A model generated the notes under the pieces. The model had not been told where the DNA came from. It made no database searches and saw only the letters and a list, made by a program, of their open reading frames with translations. This document shows, piece by piece, positions 51,034 to 59,931 of a DNA stretch of 64,000 bases. The DNA is from Cereibacter ovatus (GTDB lineage: Bacteria > Pseudomonadota > Alphaproteobacteria > Rhodobacterales > Rhodobacteraceae), in assembly GCF_900207575.1 (NCBI RefSeq), contig NZ_OAOQ01000008.1, forward strand, positions 1 through 64,000. Reading direction: 5' to 3'. Position 1 is the first letter of the stretch, and each line of letters begins with the position of its first letter. The translations under genes were made by a program, and so were the position numbers.

Positions 51034-51764
51034 AACACGCGCTTGCGCTGGATCTTGCGCTGCATCACGGCTTCTGGGGCGACACGGCGGCCCCGCTTCG
51101 TGCCGTTGCGGCCGAACCCGACAGGCTGGCCAGGGCGGGGATCGTGCTGAAATCCAGCGGGCCGCGCGCCCTGCTGGCGCTGCCCGACGACAGCCCCGCC
51201 CCCGACCGGATCGCGCTGGACATCCTGACAACCGAGCCGCGCCTGGCCGGGCTGACACAGGGCTGGGACGCGGCCGCCGTCCCGGTGATCGAGGTGCCCG
51301 CCGATGCCACCACCGTGGCCTTTCCGCCCGATCCGGGTGCCAGCCTGCCGCGGGCGCCCGGCGATGCGCGGCTGTGCCGGCTTTTGGTGGCCCCCCGCCC
51401 GGCCGACCCGCGGCTGCGGCTGATCTGCCAGCCGGTGCAGGCGCTGTGGGCCTATCACGTCACGGGACAGGCCGCGGCCGGGCCGATCCGCGTCGTCGAT
51501 CCCGCCCGGACCTGCACATTCGAGGATCTGGGAACGGAACCGCTGCCGGACGGGCGGGCGGCGCGGGTGTTGCGATCGACGCGGCCGCTGCCGCTGGCGG
51601 CGCGGTCGGACCTGCGGCTGCGGCTGGAACTGGATCAACCCGCCCCCTACGACCCGCTTGCGCTGGTGTCGGTTCTGCCTGCGGGCGGGACAAACCTGCG
51701 CCCCGCGCCGGACGGCCAGCCGCCCGGCATCCTGCAATCGGACATTTTCATATGCCTTTGGTAG
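51030..51764 (+). CDS. Conserved eCIS accessory protein between cap and sheath
   Basis: A 244-residue protein with an ATGA start overlap and no family I can name. It is Pro/Ala/Arg-rich with beta-strand patterning, no signal peptide and no membrane helix. Its position between cap and sheath is kept in several eCIS loci, so a structural or assembly role is likely. Confidence 0.55.
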   Translation: MKHALALDLALHHGFWGDTAAPLRAVAAEPDRLARAGIVLKSSGPRALLALPDDSPAPDRIALDILTTEPRLAGLTQGWDAAAVPVIEVPADATTVAFPPDPGASLPRAPGDARLCRLLVAPRPADPRLRLICQPVQALWAYHVTGQAAAGPIRVVDPARTCTFEDLGTEPLPDGRAARVLRSTRPLPLAARSDLRLRLELDQPAPYDPLALVSVLPAGGTNLRPAPDGQPPGILQSDIFICLW

Positions 51765-51777
51765 AGGAGCCCTGGCC

Positions 51778-53958
51778 ATGGCCATGAAGACCCCCGGCGT
51801 CTATGTCGTGGAAAAGAACGCCTTTCCCAATTCGGTGGTGCAGGTGGCGACGGCAGTGCCCGCCTTCATCGGCTATACCGAAAAGGCGATGAACGGCACT
51901 GTCTCGTTGACGATGACGCCGTTCCGCATCAGCTCGTTCTCGGAATATGTCAGCTATTTCGGCGGCGCCCCCGACCCCCGATACGAGATCGTGGAAGCGG
52001 CCGATCCGGCCGGCCCCTCGCCCTTGTCGGCCGATGGCGCGGCGCTGCCCGATGCGCTGCCGCGGGCGATCTTTCCGGTCGGTGAGAAACGCTTTGAACT
52101 GAAGCAGAAGGGCCCGGCCTTCGCGCTGTTCGCCGCCATGCGGCTGTTTTTCCAGAACGGCGGCGGGCCGTGCTATGTGGTCTCGGTGGGCAATTACCGG
52201 ATGCGCGACGAAAGCGGCGCGCTGGTCGATACCGCGATCGACGCCGAAGCGATGCTGCGTGCCATCGACGCGCTGAAATCCGAACCCGAACCCACCATGC
52301 TGGTCATCCCCGAGGCCACGCGCCTCAGCCGGCAGAACTGCGTCAAGGTTCAGCAGGCGATGCTGAAGCACTGCGGCTATGAGATGCGCAACCGCTTTGC
52401 GATCCTGGACATTTTCGGCGGGCACATGGGCCAGAAAGACCCGCTGGGCAACCCCGTCGCCACCTTCCGCAACGACATCGGCATCAATCAGCTGGATTTC
52501 GGCGCGGCCTATTTCCCGTGGCTGGACACCTCGATCTTTCAGGGCCGCGACTTCAGCTATCGCAACATCGACCCCGCCAGCCACCGCGCGATGATGTCGC
52601 TTTTGAAGCAGTCGGTGCGCCGCGACCCCGACCTTGCGCGCGAGATCGACCGCATCGGCGCGCCCACCGTCTCGGGCGATTTCACCCTGTCGGTGCCCAA
52701 GGGCGGCACCATCCTTGTCACCGAACAGGATCTGAAAGCCGAGGATGACGAAAGCGACCTGACCGGCCTGACCTACAGGGCGCCGCGCAAGATCACCGGC
52801 GGCAGCTTCGTCAAGACCGACGACGGCAGCGCGCTGGCCAGCTTCACGCAGGACGACATTGCCGCCGGCCGGGTCAGCTTCAAGCACGACGGCACCAGTG
52901 CCGCCGGCCGGATCGACCTTGTGGTGACCGATGAGATGGACATCGCCTCGGACACGATCCCCCTGAAGGTCGAGGTGGTGGGCGGCGTTCTGGCGCCCAA
53001 GGACATCAGCGCCGGCACCATGATCGAGATCGACGTGGCCGCCGACCACCCCGAGGGCGATCCCGCCTCGATCCGGCTGGCCGATGCCAGCGAAGCCGAC
53101 GGCCGCACCCGCGCCATTCCCGGCGTGGGGACATGGGCGGTCGCGGATGGCGGCAAGGTCACCTTCAAGCCCGACCCCGCCTTCGCCGGCCCCGAGGCCA
53201 AGGCCAGCTACACGATCTTCAAGGAAGACAAGCCCCTGGCCAGTGGCGACATCCGCGTGCTGGTGGATGGCGCAAGCCCGGTCCGGCAGGAAGGCCCCTC
53301 GCCCGAGACCATCGACAAGACCCTTCGCGCGCTGGTTCCGCTTTATGGCACGATCATGGAAACCATGGCCAAGCGCGAAAACTGCCTGCCGCCCGGCGCC
53401 GGCATGGCGGGGATCTATACCATGGTCGACAACAGCCGGGGCGTGTGGAAGGCGCCGGCCAATGTCTCGTTGAACTCGGTCGTGGCGCCGCGCGTCAACA
53501 TCAACCACGAGGAACAGGAAGATCTGAACGTCTCGACCACCGGCAAATCGATCAACGCCATCCGCCCCTTCGTGGGCGAAGGCACGCTGGTCTGGGGCGC
53601 GCGGACGCTGGACGGCAACAGCCTTGACTGGCGCTATATCAACGTCCGCCGGACCATGATCATGATCGAGGAATCGATCCGGCTGGCGGCGAAAGCCTAT
53701 GTGTTCGAACCCAACACCGCCCAGACATGGGTGACCATCCGCTCGATGATCGAGAATTTCCTGACCTCGGTCTGGAAGCAGGGCGGGCTTGCCGGGGCGG
53801 TGCCGGCCGACGCCTTCAGCGTCTTTGTGGGCCTTGGCCAGACCATGACCCCCGAAGACGTGCTGGAAGGCATCCTGCGCGTCACCGTTCTGGTCGCGGT
53901 CACCCGCCCGGCCGAATTCATCGAGATCACCTTCCAGCAACAGATGCAGAAATCCTGA
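51778..53958 (+). CDS. Contractile sheath protein with two inserted Ig-like adhesin-type domains
   Basis: A 726-residue sheath protein, well above the 350-500 residues of most eCIS sheaths. N-terminal (1-300) and C-terminal (505-726) parts are sheath-like: VYVVEKNAFPNSVVQVAT and, near the end, GIYTMVDNSRGVWKAPANVS, YINVRRTMIMIEESI, AEFIEITF. Between them, about residues 302-404 look like a CSPG4/NG2-type cadherin-like repeat (FTQDDIAAGRVSFKHDG), and 405-499 look like a CshA-type fibril repeat (GVGTWAVADGGKVTFKPDPA). The start at 51778 has AGAGGAG upstream; 51784 is a second ATG. These extra domains would face outward on the particle, by inference. Confidence 0.85.
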   Translation: MAMKTPGVYVVEKNAFPNSVVQVATAVPAFIGYTEKAMNGTVSLTMTPFRISSFSEYVSYFGGAPDPRYEIVEAADPAGPSPLSADGAALPDALPRAIFPVGEKRFELKQKGPAFALFAAMRLFFQNGGGPCYVVSVGNYRMRDESGALVDTAIDAEAMLRAIDALKSEPEPTMLVIPEATRLSRQNCVKVQQAMLKHCGYEMRNRFAILDIFGGHMGQKDPLGNPVATFRNDIGINQLDFGAAYFPWLDTSIFQGRDFSYRNIDPASHRAMMSLLKQSVRRDPDLAREIDRIGAPTVSGDFTLSVPKGGTILVTEQDLKAEDDESDLTGLTYRAPRKITGGSFVKTDDGSALASFTQDDIAAGRVSFKHDGTSAAGRIDLVVTDEMDIASDTIPLKVEVVGGVLAPKDISAGTMIEIDVAADHPEGDPASIRLADASEADGRTRAIPGVGTWAVADGGKVTFKPDPAFAGPEAKASYTIFKEDKPLASGDIRVLVDGASPVRQEGPSPETIDKTLRALVPLYGTIMETMAKRENCLPPGAGMAGIYTMVDNSRGVWKAPANVSLNSVVAPRVNINHEEQEDLNVSTTGKSINAIRPFVGEGTLVWGARTLDGNSLDWRYINVRRTMIMIEESIRLAAKAYVFEPNTAQTWVTIRSMIENFLTSVWKQGGLAGAVPADAFSVFVGLGQTMTPEDVLEGILRVTVLVAVTRPAEFIEITFQQQMQKS

Positions 53959-53971
53959 GGGAGATTGACCC

Positions 53972-54430
53972 ATGGCTGACGACGGCTCTGCCCAGACCCA
54001 GGCGATATGGCCGCTGCCCAAGTTCCATTTCCAGGTGAAATGGGACGATACCGAGGTCGCCTTTCAAGAGGTCTCGGGGCTGGATATCGAAACCGAGGCG
54101 ATCGAATACCGCGCCGGCAATTCGAAAACATTTTCCAAGATCAAGATGCCGGGGATGGTCAAGACCTCGAACATCACCATGAAGAAGGGCGTGTTCGTCA
54201 AGGACAACGCGCTTTGGGACTGGTTCGCAGAGGTCAAGATGAACACGATCAAGCGCAAGGCGCTGACGATCTCGTTGCTGGATCAGGAAGGCAATCCGAC
54301 GATGGTCTGGAAGGTGCAGAACGCCTTTCCGGTCAAGATCTCGGGGACCGACCTGAAGGCCGACGGCAACGAAGTCGCGGTCGAAACGGTCGAAATCGCC
54401 CACGAGGGTTTCACCATCGAAAATGCCTGA
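53972..54430 (+). CDS. Inner tube protein (gp19/Afp1-like)
   Basis: A 152-residue Hcp/gp19-fold tube subunit. Family marks are KFHFQVKWDDTEVAFQEV-SGLD, the KMPGMVKTSNITMKKGVF segment and WFAEVKMNTIKRKALTI. It polymerises inside the sheath. It overlaps the following tube-like start by eight bases. Confidence 0.9.
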   Translation: MADDGSAQTQAIWPLPKFHFQVKWDDTEVAFQEVSGLDIETEAIEYRAGNSKTFSKIKMPGMVKTSNITMKKGVFVKDNALWDWFAEVKMNTIKRKALTISLLDQEGNPTMVWKVQNAFPVKISGTDLKADGNEVAVETVEIAHEGFTIENA

Positions 54431-54609
54431 TCCTTTCGCCCTGCCCGTCGCCTTTCATTTCTCGGTCAGTTTCACCGGGGGCGATCCCGCCATCGCGGAC
54501 GCGGCCTTTCAGGAAGTCGGCGGGCTTGAAATGGAAATCGAGGTCACGACCTTGCAAGAAGGCGGTGAAAACCGCTTCCTGCATCGTCTGCCCGAAAAGA
54601 TGCGCCACC
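54423..54609 (+). pseudogene. Second tube protein, N-terminal fragment only
   Basis: About 62 residues of a second gp19-type tube protein (AFHFSVSFTGGDPAIADAAF, QEVGGLEMEIEV, GGENRFLHRLPEKM), starting eight bases inside the first tube gene. After the ATGCGCCACC stretch the sequence passes into VgrG-like sequence in another frame. The missing part includes the remainder of this tube protein and probably a LysM gene. Confidence 0.8.
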
Positions 54610-55608
54610 GGCAGCCGCACCCGCCAGACCACCCTGCCCTATTCCGAGGGGCAGGTGTCGTTGTCATCCGTCGCGACGGCGCGGGCGGCGCGGGTGGGGC
54701 TGGCGGCGATGCAGGGCCGCTGTTCCTATCAGGGCACGACGCTGGCGGGGCCGGGCGACGGGCTGACGATTGCGGGCGTGGGCGCGCGGATGGGCGGCAC
54801 GGCGCTGGTGTCGGGGGTGACCCATGTGCTGACGGGCGGCAACTGGATCACCAAGGCGCGGCTTGGCCTGCCGCAGGACTGGCGCGGCGACGGGGCGGGT
54901 GTGGCCGCGCCGGGGGCGGGCGGCCTTGTGGCGCCGGTGCAGGGGCTTCACATCGGCACGGTGGCGGCGCTGCTGGATCCGGGCGACAGCAACCCGTTTG
55001 GCGATGCCACCATGATCCAGGTGCAACTGCCGCTGTCGGGCGATCCGCCGGTGGCGCTGTGGGCGCGCTTTGCCCAACCCCATGCCACCGCCAGCGCCGG
55101 CATCCAGTTCCTGCCCGAGATCGGAGACGAGGTTGTGGTGGGCTTTTTCTCTGACGATCCGGCCGCGCCGGTGGTGCTGGGCGCGCTGCACAGCGGCAAG
55201 ATCGCCCGCGCCCGCCCCGCCACCGAAAAGAACGAACTGAAGGGGCTGACCACGCGATCCGGCCTGTCGATCACCTTCGACGACGACAAGAAGATCCTGA
55301 CCCTTCTGACCCCGGGCGGCCACAGCGTCGAGATGAACGACGACACCAAAGAGCTGCACCTGAAAGACCTGACCGGCAACACGCTGACCATGGCACAGGC
55401 CGGCGTCACGCTTGAAAGCAAGGGCACGCTGGATCTGAAGGCGCAGGGCGCGGTGACGATCAGCTCGACCTCGGGTGATGTGACGGCCAAGGGGCTGAAC
55501 GTGACGCTGGACGGCTCGGTCGGGGTGAAGGCCAAGGGGGGCGCCACCTCTGAACTCAGCGCCGGGGGGCAGACGGTCGTCAAGGGCGCCATGGTGATGA
55601 TCAACTGA
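54610..55608 (+). pseudogene. VgrG/gp5-like spike protein, C-terminal part only
   Basis: About 330 residues matching the C-terminal half of eCIS spike proteins: the gp5-type OB fold (DGLTIAGVGARMGG, GVTHVLTGGNWITKARLGL, FLPEIGDEVVVGF, LGALHSGKIA) followed by the beta-helix needle with repeats such as SVEMNDDTKELHLKDLTGN. The N-terminal gp27-like domain of about 220 or more residues is missing and there is no start codon at the junction. A spike is needed to close the tube, so if the junction is real the system cannot make a normal spike from this gene. Confidence 0.8.
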
Positions 55609-55619
55609 AAGGAACCGCG

Positions 55620-55919
55620 ATGCCACCCGCCGCACGGATCACCGACCTGCACACCTGCCCGATGCAGACCCCGGGCCTGCCGCCGATCCCCCATGTCGGC
55701 GGGCCGGTGGTCGGGCCGGGGGTGCCCACGGTGCTGATCGGCAGCCTGCCGGCCGCGGTGCTGGGCGACAGTTGCGTCTGCGTAGGGCCGCCCGACAGCA
55801 TCGTGAAAGGCTCTGCCACGGTGATGATCGGCGGCAAACCCGCGGCGCGGATGGGCGACACCACCGCCCATGGCGGGGTGATCGCGCTTGGCTTTCCCAC
55901 CGTGATGATCGGGGGCTAG
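55620..55919 (+). CDS. PAAR-domain spike tip
   Basis: A 99-residue PAAR protein, the sharp tip fitting on the VgrG spike. PAAR repeats are visible: PAARITDLHTC, GSATVMIGGKPAARMGDTTA and PTVMIGG. No toxin extension is attached. It is two bases from the gp25 gene. Confidence 0.93.
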   Translation: MPPAARITDLHTCPMQTPGLPPIPHVGGPVVGPGVPTVLIGSLPAAVLGDSCVCVGPPDSIVKGSATVMIGGKPAARMGDTTAHGGVIALGFPTVMIGG

Positions 55920-55920
55920 G

Positions 55921-56361
55921 ATGGCCACGACCGGCGATGATCCGGGCTTTCTGGGACGCGGCTGGGCCTTTCCGCCCGCCTTCGATCCGCTGCATGGCAC
56001 CGCGCGCATGGTCGAGGCCGCCGAGGACATCGCGGAAAGCCTGCGCATCCTGTTCGAAACCCGCCCCGGCGAGCGGTTGATGCACCCCACCTATGGCTGC
56101 CGCATCCACGACCTGCTGTTCGAGCCGATGACCGGCGCCACCGCCCAGTCGATCGAAACCGCCATCGCCCGCGCGATCCTGCATTTCGAACCCCGGATCG
56201 CCGTCCTTTCCGTCCGGGCCGAGTTCGACGACTGGGCGCAGGGCCGGATGCGCGTCCATTTGCAGTATGAGGTTCAGGCCACCAACTCGCGCCACAACAT
56301 CGTCTTTCCGTTCTATGCCGAGGAAGGCACGCTGGTCACCTCAACCCCGGTTGCGCAATGA
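55921..56361 (+). CDS. Baseplate wedge protein gp25-like
   Basis: A 146-residue gp25/Afp9-type protein (AEDIAESLRILFETRPGER, MHPTYGCRIHDLLFEPM, RIAVLSVRAEFD). It seeds sheath attachment on the baseplate. The stop overlaps the next gene's ATG (ATGA), so the eCIS unit continues into a sensory and transport module. Confidence 0.9.
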   Translation: MATTGDDPGFLGRGWAFPPAFDPLHGTARMVEAAEDIAESLRILFETRPGERLMHPTYGCRIHDLLFEPMTGATAQSIETAIARAILHFEPRIAVLSVRAEFDDWAQGRMRVHLQYEVQATNSRHNIVFPFYAEEGTLVTSTPVAQ

Positions 56362-57560
56362 AGGCCGCGACCCTTCCGGCCGCGCTGCTGGCCTGTCTTG
56401 CGGCGGGCGCGGCGGGGGCGGCCTGCCCTGACCGAAGCCCCGGCGTGGATGTGGCGGTGGGCATCCGCCCCGCCATTCCCTTTGTCGATTTCGACCGCCA
56501 TGGCGTGGCGCGCGGTCTTGCCATCGACATGTGGCAGATCGCCGAACGCGAATTGCGCGCCCGGGGGCTGATCGGCAGCACCGAGTTTGTCCTTTGCCCC
56601 TCGATCCGCGATCAGGGCGAGGCGCTGGCCTCGGGGGGGCTGGATGTGGTGATCTCGCCGCTGACGATCACCGCGGCGCGGATGGAAAGTTACGCCTTTT
56701 CACAGCAATACCTGTCCTCGGGGTTGACGGTGATGCAGCGCGACAGCGGCGCGATCGATTTCCGCCATGCCGCGGGTGTGGTGGTCGATACCGTCACCCA
56801 GCCGGGCGTGGTGCGGGCGGTTCTGGGCTTTCTGGCGCTGAACCTTGTCGTGGCGCTGCTATTTCGCTGGGCGTTGCGCGCCGAAGGCAAGGGGCTGGAA
56901 GCCGAGATGGGCCCCTTTGCCGCCACCACCGCCTATGTGATCGAGGCGGTGACCCGCACCATCGGCCTGAAAGGGGTCAGCAGCACCTTTCGCCGTGCGG
57001 CGGGGCGAATTCTGGAAATCTTCCTGGCCGTGGTCGGCACCGCGCTGTCGGCCACCGCCTTCGGGGTGCTGACCTCGGCCTTTGTCGGCGCCATCGGCGC
57101 GCGGACCGCGCTGCCGATCGAGGATGTGGTTCGGATGCGCGTGGCCGTCCTTGCCGGCTCCACCGCCGAGGACTTCCTGCACGACACCGCCCGCCGTCTG
57201 GGCGATCGGGCCGGTCTGCGCTGTGGCGCGGCCCCCGCCCCCGCCACGGCGCAGGGGCCGCTGTGCCTGCTGACGCCCACATGGGCCGAGGCCGCCGACC
57301 TGCTGGCCGCGGGAACCGTCGATGTCGTGCTGGGCGACTGGGTGGCGCTGTCCTATCTGGCGCGGCTTGACCGCTATGCCGGCCGGTTCACCGTGCAGCC
57401 GCGCACCTATGTCAGCGAGGCGTATGGCTGGGGCATCACCCCGCACCGCCCCGCGCTGCGCGACGGGATCGACCGTATCCTGATCGACGAGATGCGCCAG
57501 CCGGAATGGCGCGCCCGCATCGAAGGCGCGCTTGGCGCCGGCGCGATCCGCCCGGAATGA
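56358..57560 (+). CDS. Glutamate-receptor-like protein: periplasmic binding domain split by a channel-like membrane segment
   Basis: A 400-residue protein with a signal peptide. Architecture follows bacterial GluR0: first half of a family-3 binding domain (to about 150, with VISPLTITAARMESYAFSQ), hydrophobic helix 154-173, a loop/re-entrant stretch 190-208 (AYVIEAVTRTIGLKG), a second helix 218-246, then the second half of the binding domain (YLARLDRYAGRFTV). The usual TVGYGD potassium filter is absent, so ion selectivity is open. It may be a ligand-gated channel or a membrane-anchored amino-acid sensor. It starts in an ATGA overlap with gp25. Confidence 0.65.
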   Translation: MKAATLPAALLACLAAGAAGAACPDRSPGVDVAVGIRPAIPFVDFDRHGVARGLAIDMWQIAERELRARGLIGSTEFVLCPSIRDQGEALASGGLDVVISPLTITAARMESYAFSQQYLSSGLTVMQRDSGAIDFRHAAGVVVDTVTQPGVVRAVLGFLALNLVVALLFRWALRAEGKGLEAEMGPFAATTAYVIEAVTRTIGLKGVSSTFRRAAGRILEIFLAVVGTALSATAFGVLTSAFVGAIGARTALPIEDVVRMRVAVLAGSTAEDFLHDTARRLGDRAGLRCGAAPAPATAQGPLCLLTPTWAEAADLLAAGTVDVVLGDWVALSYLARLDRYAGRFTVQPRTYVSEAYGWGITPHRPALRDGIDRILIDEMRQPEWRARIEGALGAGAIRPE

Positions 57561-58345
57561 CCCCGCCCATGGCCCGCCTTGACCCCGGATCGTCCGACCC
57601 CGAAGGCACAATCCGTTCCTATGCGCTGTATTATCAAAGCGGCAGCTATGACCGGCGCTATCCGGCACCCAATCCGCGGGTTCTGGCCCATGCCCGGCGG
57701 CTGGCGGGGCCGCGGACCCATCTGATCGACTTTGGCTGTGGCAGCGGGCGCTATCTTCTGGCGCTGAAGGACGGGGTGCGGCTGGCGGCGGGGTTCGACC
57801 CTTCGGCCGCGGGGCTGGATCTGTTGCGCGCCCGCGCGGCGGCGCAGGGCGGGGCGCCGGTGCAGGTGCTGGGCCCCGATCCCGGCGATCTGGCCCGCCA
57901 TGTCGCGCGCCACGGGCCGGCGGATCTGATGCTGTGCCTGTTCGGCGTGCTGGGCCATATCCTGCCCCGTGCCGCGCGGCTTCAGACGCTGGCGCGGATG
58001 CGGGCGGCACTGGCGCCGGGCGGGCGGCTGCTGCTGTCGGTGCCGAACCGCCGCCGCCGCTTTGCCCGCGAACAGCGCCATGCCGGTGCCGAGGGCGCGA
58101 TCCACTATCGCCGGCAGATCGCGGGGGCCGAACTGTGCCTGCCCTATCAGTTGTTCGACCCCGAAAGCCTGACGGCGGAACTGGCGGCGGCGGGCTTTGC
58201 CGTGGCCCGCCTGCGCGCCGAAAGCGTCCTGCCCGAGGCATGGCTGCTGGCGGGCCGCGCGCCCCGCCTGCTGGATGCGGCGCTGACACCGCCCTGCCCC
58301 GCCTGCTGGGGCTATGGCCTGCTGGCCGAGGCGGTCCCGGCATGA
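57557..58345 (+). CDS. Class I SAM-dependent methyltransferase
   Basis: A 262-residue cytoplasmic methyltransferase with motif I LIDFGCGSGRY (56-66), the acidic loop AAGFDPSAAGLDL and the post-motif GHILPRAARLQTLARMRAAL. The chosen ATG at 57557 overlaps the previous stop by ATGA. The substrate is unknown; its position between a receptor-like protein and a binding-protein/permease fusion does not suggest a standard pathway. Confidence 0.8.
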   Translation: MTPPMARLDPGSSDPEGTIRSYALYYQSGSYDRRYPAPNPRVLAHARRLAGPRTHLIDFGCGSGRYLLALKDGVRLAAGFDPSAAGLDLLRARAAAQGGAPVQVLGPDPGDLARHVARHGPADLMLCLFGVLGHILPRAARLQTLARMRAALAPGGRLLLSVPNRRRRFAREQRHAGAEGAIHYRRQIAGAELCLPYQLFDPESLTAELAAAGFAVARLRAESVLPEAWLLAGRAPRLLDAALTPPCPACWGYGLLAEAVPA

Positions 58346-59931
58346 GGCGGCTTCTGGCGCTTTGGCTGCTGCTGCTGCTGCTTTGGCCGCTGGCGGCGGG
58401 GGCCGAACCGCCCGACACGGGCCGGATCGCGCATATCCTGGACCGCGGCCGGCTGATCGTCGGGGTCAAGGCCGACTATCCGCCCTGGGGCATCCGCGAT
58501 GCCACCGGCGCCATCGTCGGGATCGAACCCGACCTTGCCGCCGAGCTTGCCCGCCGGCTGGGGGTCGGGTTGGAGCTGCGCCCGGTCAGCGCCGCAAACC
58601 GGCTGCAACTGCTGGATCAGGGCGCCATCGATCTGGTGATCGCCACCATGGGCGACACCGAGGAACGCCGCCGGATGGCCGATGTGATCCAACCGCCCTA
58701 TGGCCAAAGCGGGGTGGGCCTGTTCGTCCGGCCCGGCTTTCCCTTCACCGACTGGGGCCAGTTGCGCGGCCGCGCGATCTGCCTGACGGCGGGCGCCTAT
58801 TACAACCGCCCCCTGGCCGAGCTGTATCTGGTTGAGGCGCTGACATTTCCCACCAATGCGACCGCGCTTCAGGCGCTGCTGGACGGGCGCTGCGTCGGCT
58901 GGGCGTTTGACACCACGCTGGCCCGCAGCACCCTTGCCGCCGATGCCCGCGGCCTGACCGAGACCCCCCTGCCCCAGATCCTGACCGTGCCCTGGGTCAT
59001 GGCGGTCGCCCGTGGCGAGGGCGCGGCCCCCCTTGGCCGCTTTGTCGCCGATACCGTGGCCGAATGGCACCGGACCGGCTTTCTGATCGACCGCCGCGCC
59101 GCGCATGGCCTGCCCGAAACCGCCTTTCTGGCGCAGATGCGGCGTCTTTGGTCGGCCGAGGGGCTGTGCCTGCGTCTGCCCGATGGCCAATGGCCCGCCG
59201 AATGTCTGGCCGGCCGGGGCCTGCGCACCGGCGGCGCGCCCGTCGCCCTGCCTCTATGGGCGGGGCGGATCGCGGCGGCGACCGGGCTTGACCTTGGCGT
59301 TCTGTTCGACCCGTTCGCGCGGGCGGCGCTGGCGCGGGGGGTGTGGCTGACGGTGGGATTAAGCGCCACGGCGATCGCCGGCTCGATCCTGGCCGGGGTG
59401 GCGCTGGGAATGGCCGACCACGCGGCGGCGAGGCTGTGGCTGTTGCGCCTGCCGGTGCGCGGGGTGGTGACGGTGGCGCGGATGGTGCCGCCGATCCTGC
59501 AACTGTATATCGTCTTTTTCGGGCTGGGCTCTTTGATGGCCAGCCGCTGGGGGATCACGCCAGGGGCGTTTGTGGTCGCCGGGGCGATCCTGTCGGCCTA
59601 TGCCGGGGCCAGCAACGCGGTCATGATCTCGGCCGCGCTGAAGATGGAACAGGCGCAGCGCCCCGATGCCCGGCTGACCACGCTGCTGCCGGCGGCGCTG
59701 TTGCGGTCGTTCGACGGGCTGGTGGCGGTGTCGGTCAACATCGTGAAGGCCGCCGGCATGGCCAGCGCCATCGCCCTGACCGAGATCATCGCCACGGTGA
59801 ATGCGCTTGTCGCGCAGGGCGCAAGCCCGGTGGTGCTGATGAACCTTCTGCTGCTGTTCTATTTCCTGTTCGTGATGGCGGTGGTGGCGATCTTTCGCGC
59901 CGCGCGGCGCCTGCTGGGGGTGGGGCGATGA
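58342..59931 (+). CDS. Amino-acid ABC transporter: binding protein fused to permease
   Basis: A 529-residue fusion. After a signal peptide (1-21) comes a family-3 solute-binding domain (LIVGVKADYPPWGIRD, GIEPDLAAELARRLG, DTTLARSTLAADARG) and, from about residue 316, a HisM/GlnP-type permease with the inner-membrane loop KMEQAQRPDARL. Such fusions present the ligand directly to the permease. It starts in an ATGA overlap with the methyltransferase, and the next permease starts in an ATGA overlap with it. No ATPase gene is in this unit. Confidence 0.8.
   Translation: MRRLLALWLLLLLLWPLAAGAEPPDTGRIAHILDRGRLIVGVKADYPPWGIRDATGAIVGIEPDLAAELARRLGVGLELRPVSAANRLQLLDQGAIDLVIATMGDTEERRRMADVIQPPYGQSGVGLFVRPGFPFTDWGQLRGRAICLTAGAYYNRPLAELYLVEALTFPTNATALQALLDGRCVGWAFDTTLARSTLAADARGLTETPLPQILTVPWVMAVARGEGAAPLGRFVADTVAEWHRTGFLIDRRAAHGLPETAFLAQMRRLWSAEGLCLRLPDGQWPAECLAGRGLRTGGAPVALPLWAGRIAAATGLDLGVLFDPFARAALARGVWLTVGLSATAIAGSILAGVALGMADHAAARLWLLRLPVRGVVTVARMVPPILQLYIVFFGLGSLMASRWGITPGAFVVAGAILSAYAGASNAVMISAALKMEQAQRPDARLTTLLPAALLRSFDGLVAVSVNIVKAAGMASAIALTEIIATVNALVAQGASPVVLMNLLLLFYFLFVMAVVAIFRAARRLLGVGR

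Noticed and set aside
32781-56361. Type VI secretion system or complete prophage
   Set aside because: No membrane-complex, ClpV-type or TssBC-type genes, and no capsid, terminase or lysis genes. The AAA ATPase, DUF4157, DUF4255 and tape-measure proteins point to an extracellular contractile injection system.
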